From: Desulfonema limicola
GTDB lineage: Bacteria; Desulfobacterota; Desulfobacteria; Desulfobacterales; DYRC01
Length of the DNA stretch: 5,697 nt
Assembly: GCA_020718925.1 (NCBI GenBank)
Contig: DYRC01000268.1
Coordinates: 1 to 5,697, forward strand
Direction of reading: 5' to 3'
The translations under genes and the position numbers were made by a program. Position 1 is the stretch's first letter. The number at the start of each line of letters is the position of its first letter. Below are positions 5,505-5,697 of the stretch, one piece after another. Under the pieces are notes generated by a model that was given only the letters and a program-made list of their open reading frames with translations, was not told the origin of the DNA and did no database searches.

Positions 5505-5697
5505 ATGCAGAATGAATTAGATCGCAGAGGACTCAGCGTGTTGTCGCTCGGACATCTGTTCAACGACGTAAATCAGAGCGCAATTCCCGCACTGCTGCCG
5601 TTTCTGATTGTTCAGCAGGGGCTTTCATATACTGCGGCATCAGGCGTTGTTGTTGCGTCCACTGCTGTTTCTGCAATTATGCAGCCGCTGCTGGGCT
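5505..5697 (+). CDS. MFS transporter, fosmidomycin-resistance (Fsr)-like, 5' part
   Basis: Only the first 64 codons are in the window; the frame is open to the end. LSLGHLFNDVNQSAIPALLPFLI (residues 13-35) matches the first transmembrane helix and the conserved H-x3-D-x-N/Q...ALLPFLI pattern of Fsr-type major facilitator proteins. GLSYTAASGVVVASTAVSAIMQPLLG (40-64) is the second helix, ending in the QPxxG loop of the superfamily. Fsr-type proteins export small molecules across the inner membrane by proton antiport, and the substrate here cannot be told. The start is 3 bases after the ABC ATPase stop. No clear ribosome-binding site is seen, which suggests translation by reinitiation and a shared operon. 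Confidence 0.82.
   Translation, partial: MQNELDRRGLSVLSLGHLFNDVNQSAIPALLPFLIVQQGLSYTAASGVVVASTAVSAIMQPLLG

Overview
The window looks like an accessory, repeat-rich stretch of a moderately AT-rich bacterial chromosome. The gene types (IS630 element, UPF0175/PIN toxin-antitoxin pair, paired AAA ATPase and TPR proteins, GldA/NatA-like ABC ATPase, Fsr-like MFS transporter) and the abundant short interspersed hairpin repeats would fit a large-genome environmental bacterium. A Desulfobacterota-type or similar genome is my tentative guess. No rRNA or other marker gene fixes the taxonomy.

Layout. Positions 1 to about 613 are the 3' part of an IS630-family insertion sequence on the + strand, with an in-frame stop just before its DDE domain. 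Its right end runs into a PIN-domain toxin gene on the - strand, which keeps only about 50 native codons. The partner UPF0175 antitoxin (755-1021, -) is intact and overlaps the toxin start by ATGA. Next, also on the - strand, come three genes that I read as one module in transcription order. These are an AAA/STAND-like ATPase with intact Walker motifs (4258-2942), a 68-codon Phd/YefM-like remnant (2826-2620), and a 514-residue protein (2632-1088). The last joins a P-loop-like domain without a GKT motif to six 40-residue TPR units. A divergent intergenic region (4259-4553) holds an 81-bp double-hairpin repeat and weak promoter candidates for both directions. On the + strand follow a complete GldA/NatA-like ABC ATPase (4554-5501) and, 3 bp later, the start of an MFS transporter resembling fosmidomycin-resistance (Fsr) proteins (5505 to the window end).

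How the parts may work together. The ATPase/TPR pair is the most interesting unit. It resembles a STAND/NLR-type signalling machine divided over two polypeptides: an active NTPase, and a TPR sensor carrying a degenerate ATPase-like domain. No effector domain is visible, so a role in defence or signalling is inference only. Three repeat families decorate this locus. Two copies of a GATT-phased repeat sit exactly at the 3' ends of the ATPase and TPR genes and overlap their stop codons. One hairpin repeat supplies the ribosome-binding site of the small gene. The 81-bp double hairpin lies in the probable leader of the ATPase gene. The toxin-antitoxin locus is an independent, IS-damaged unit downstream.
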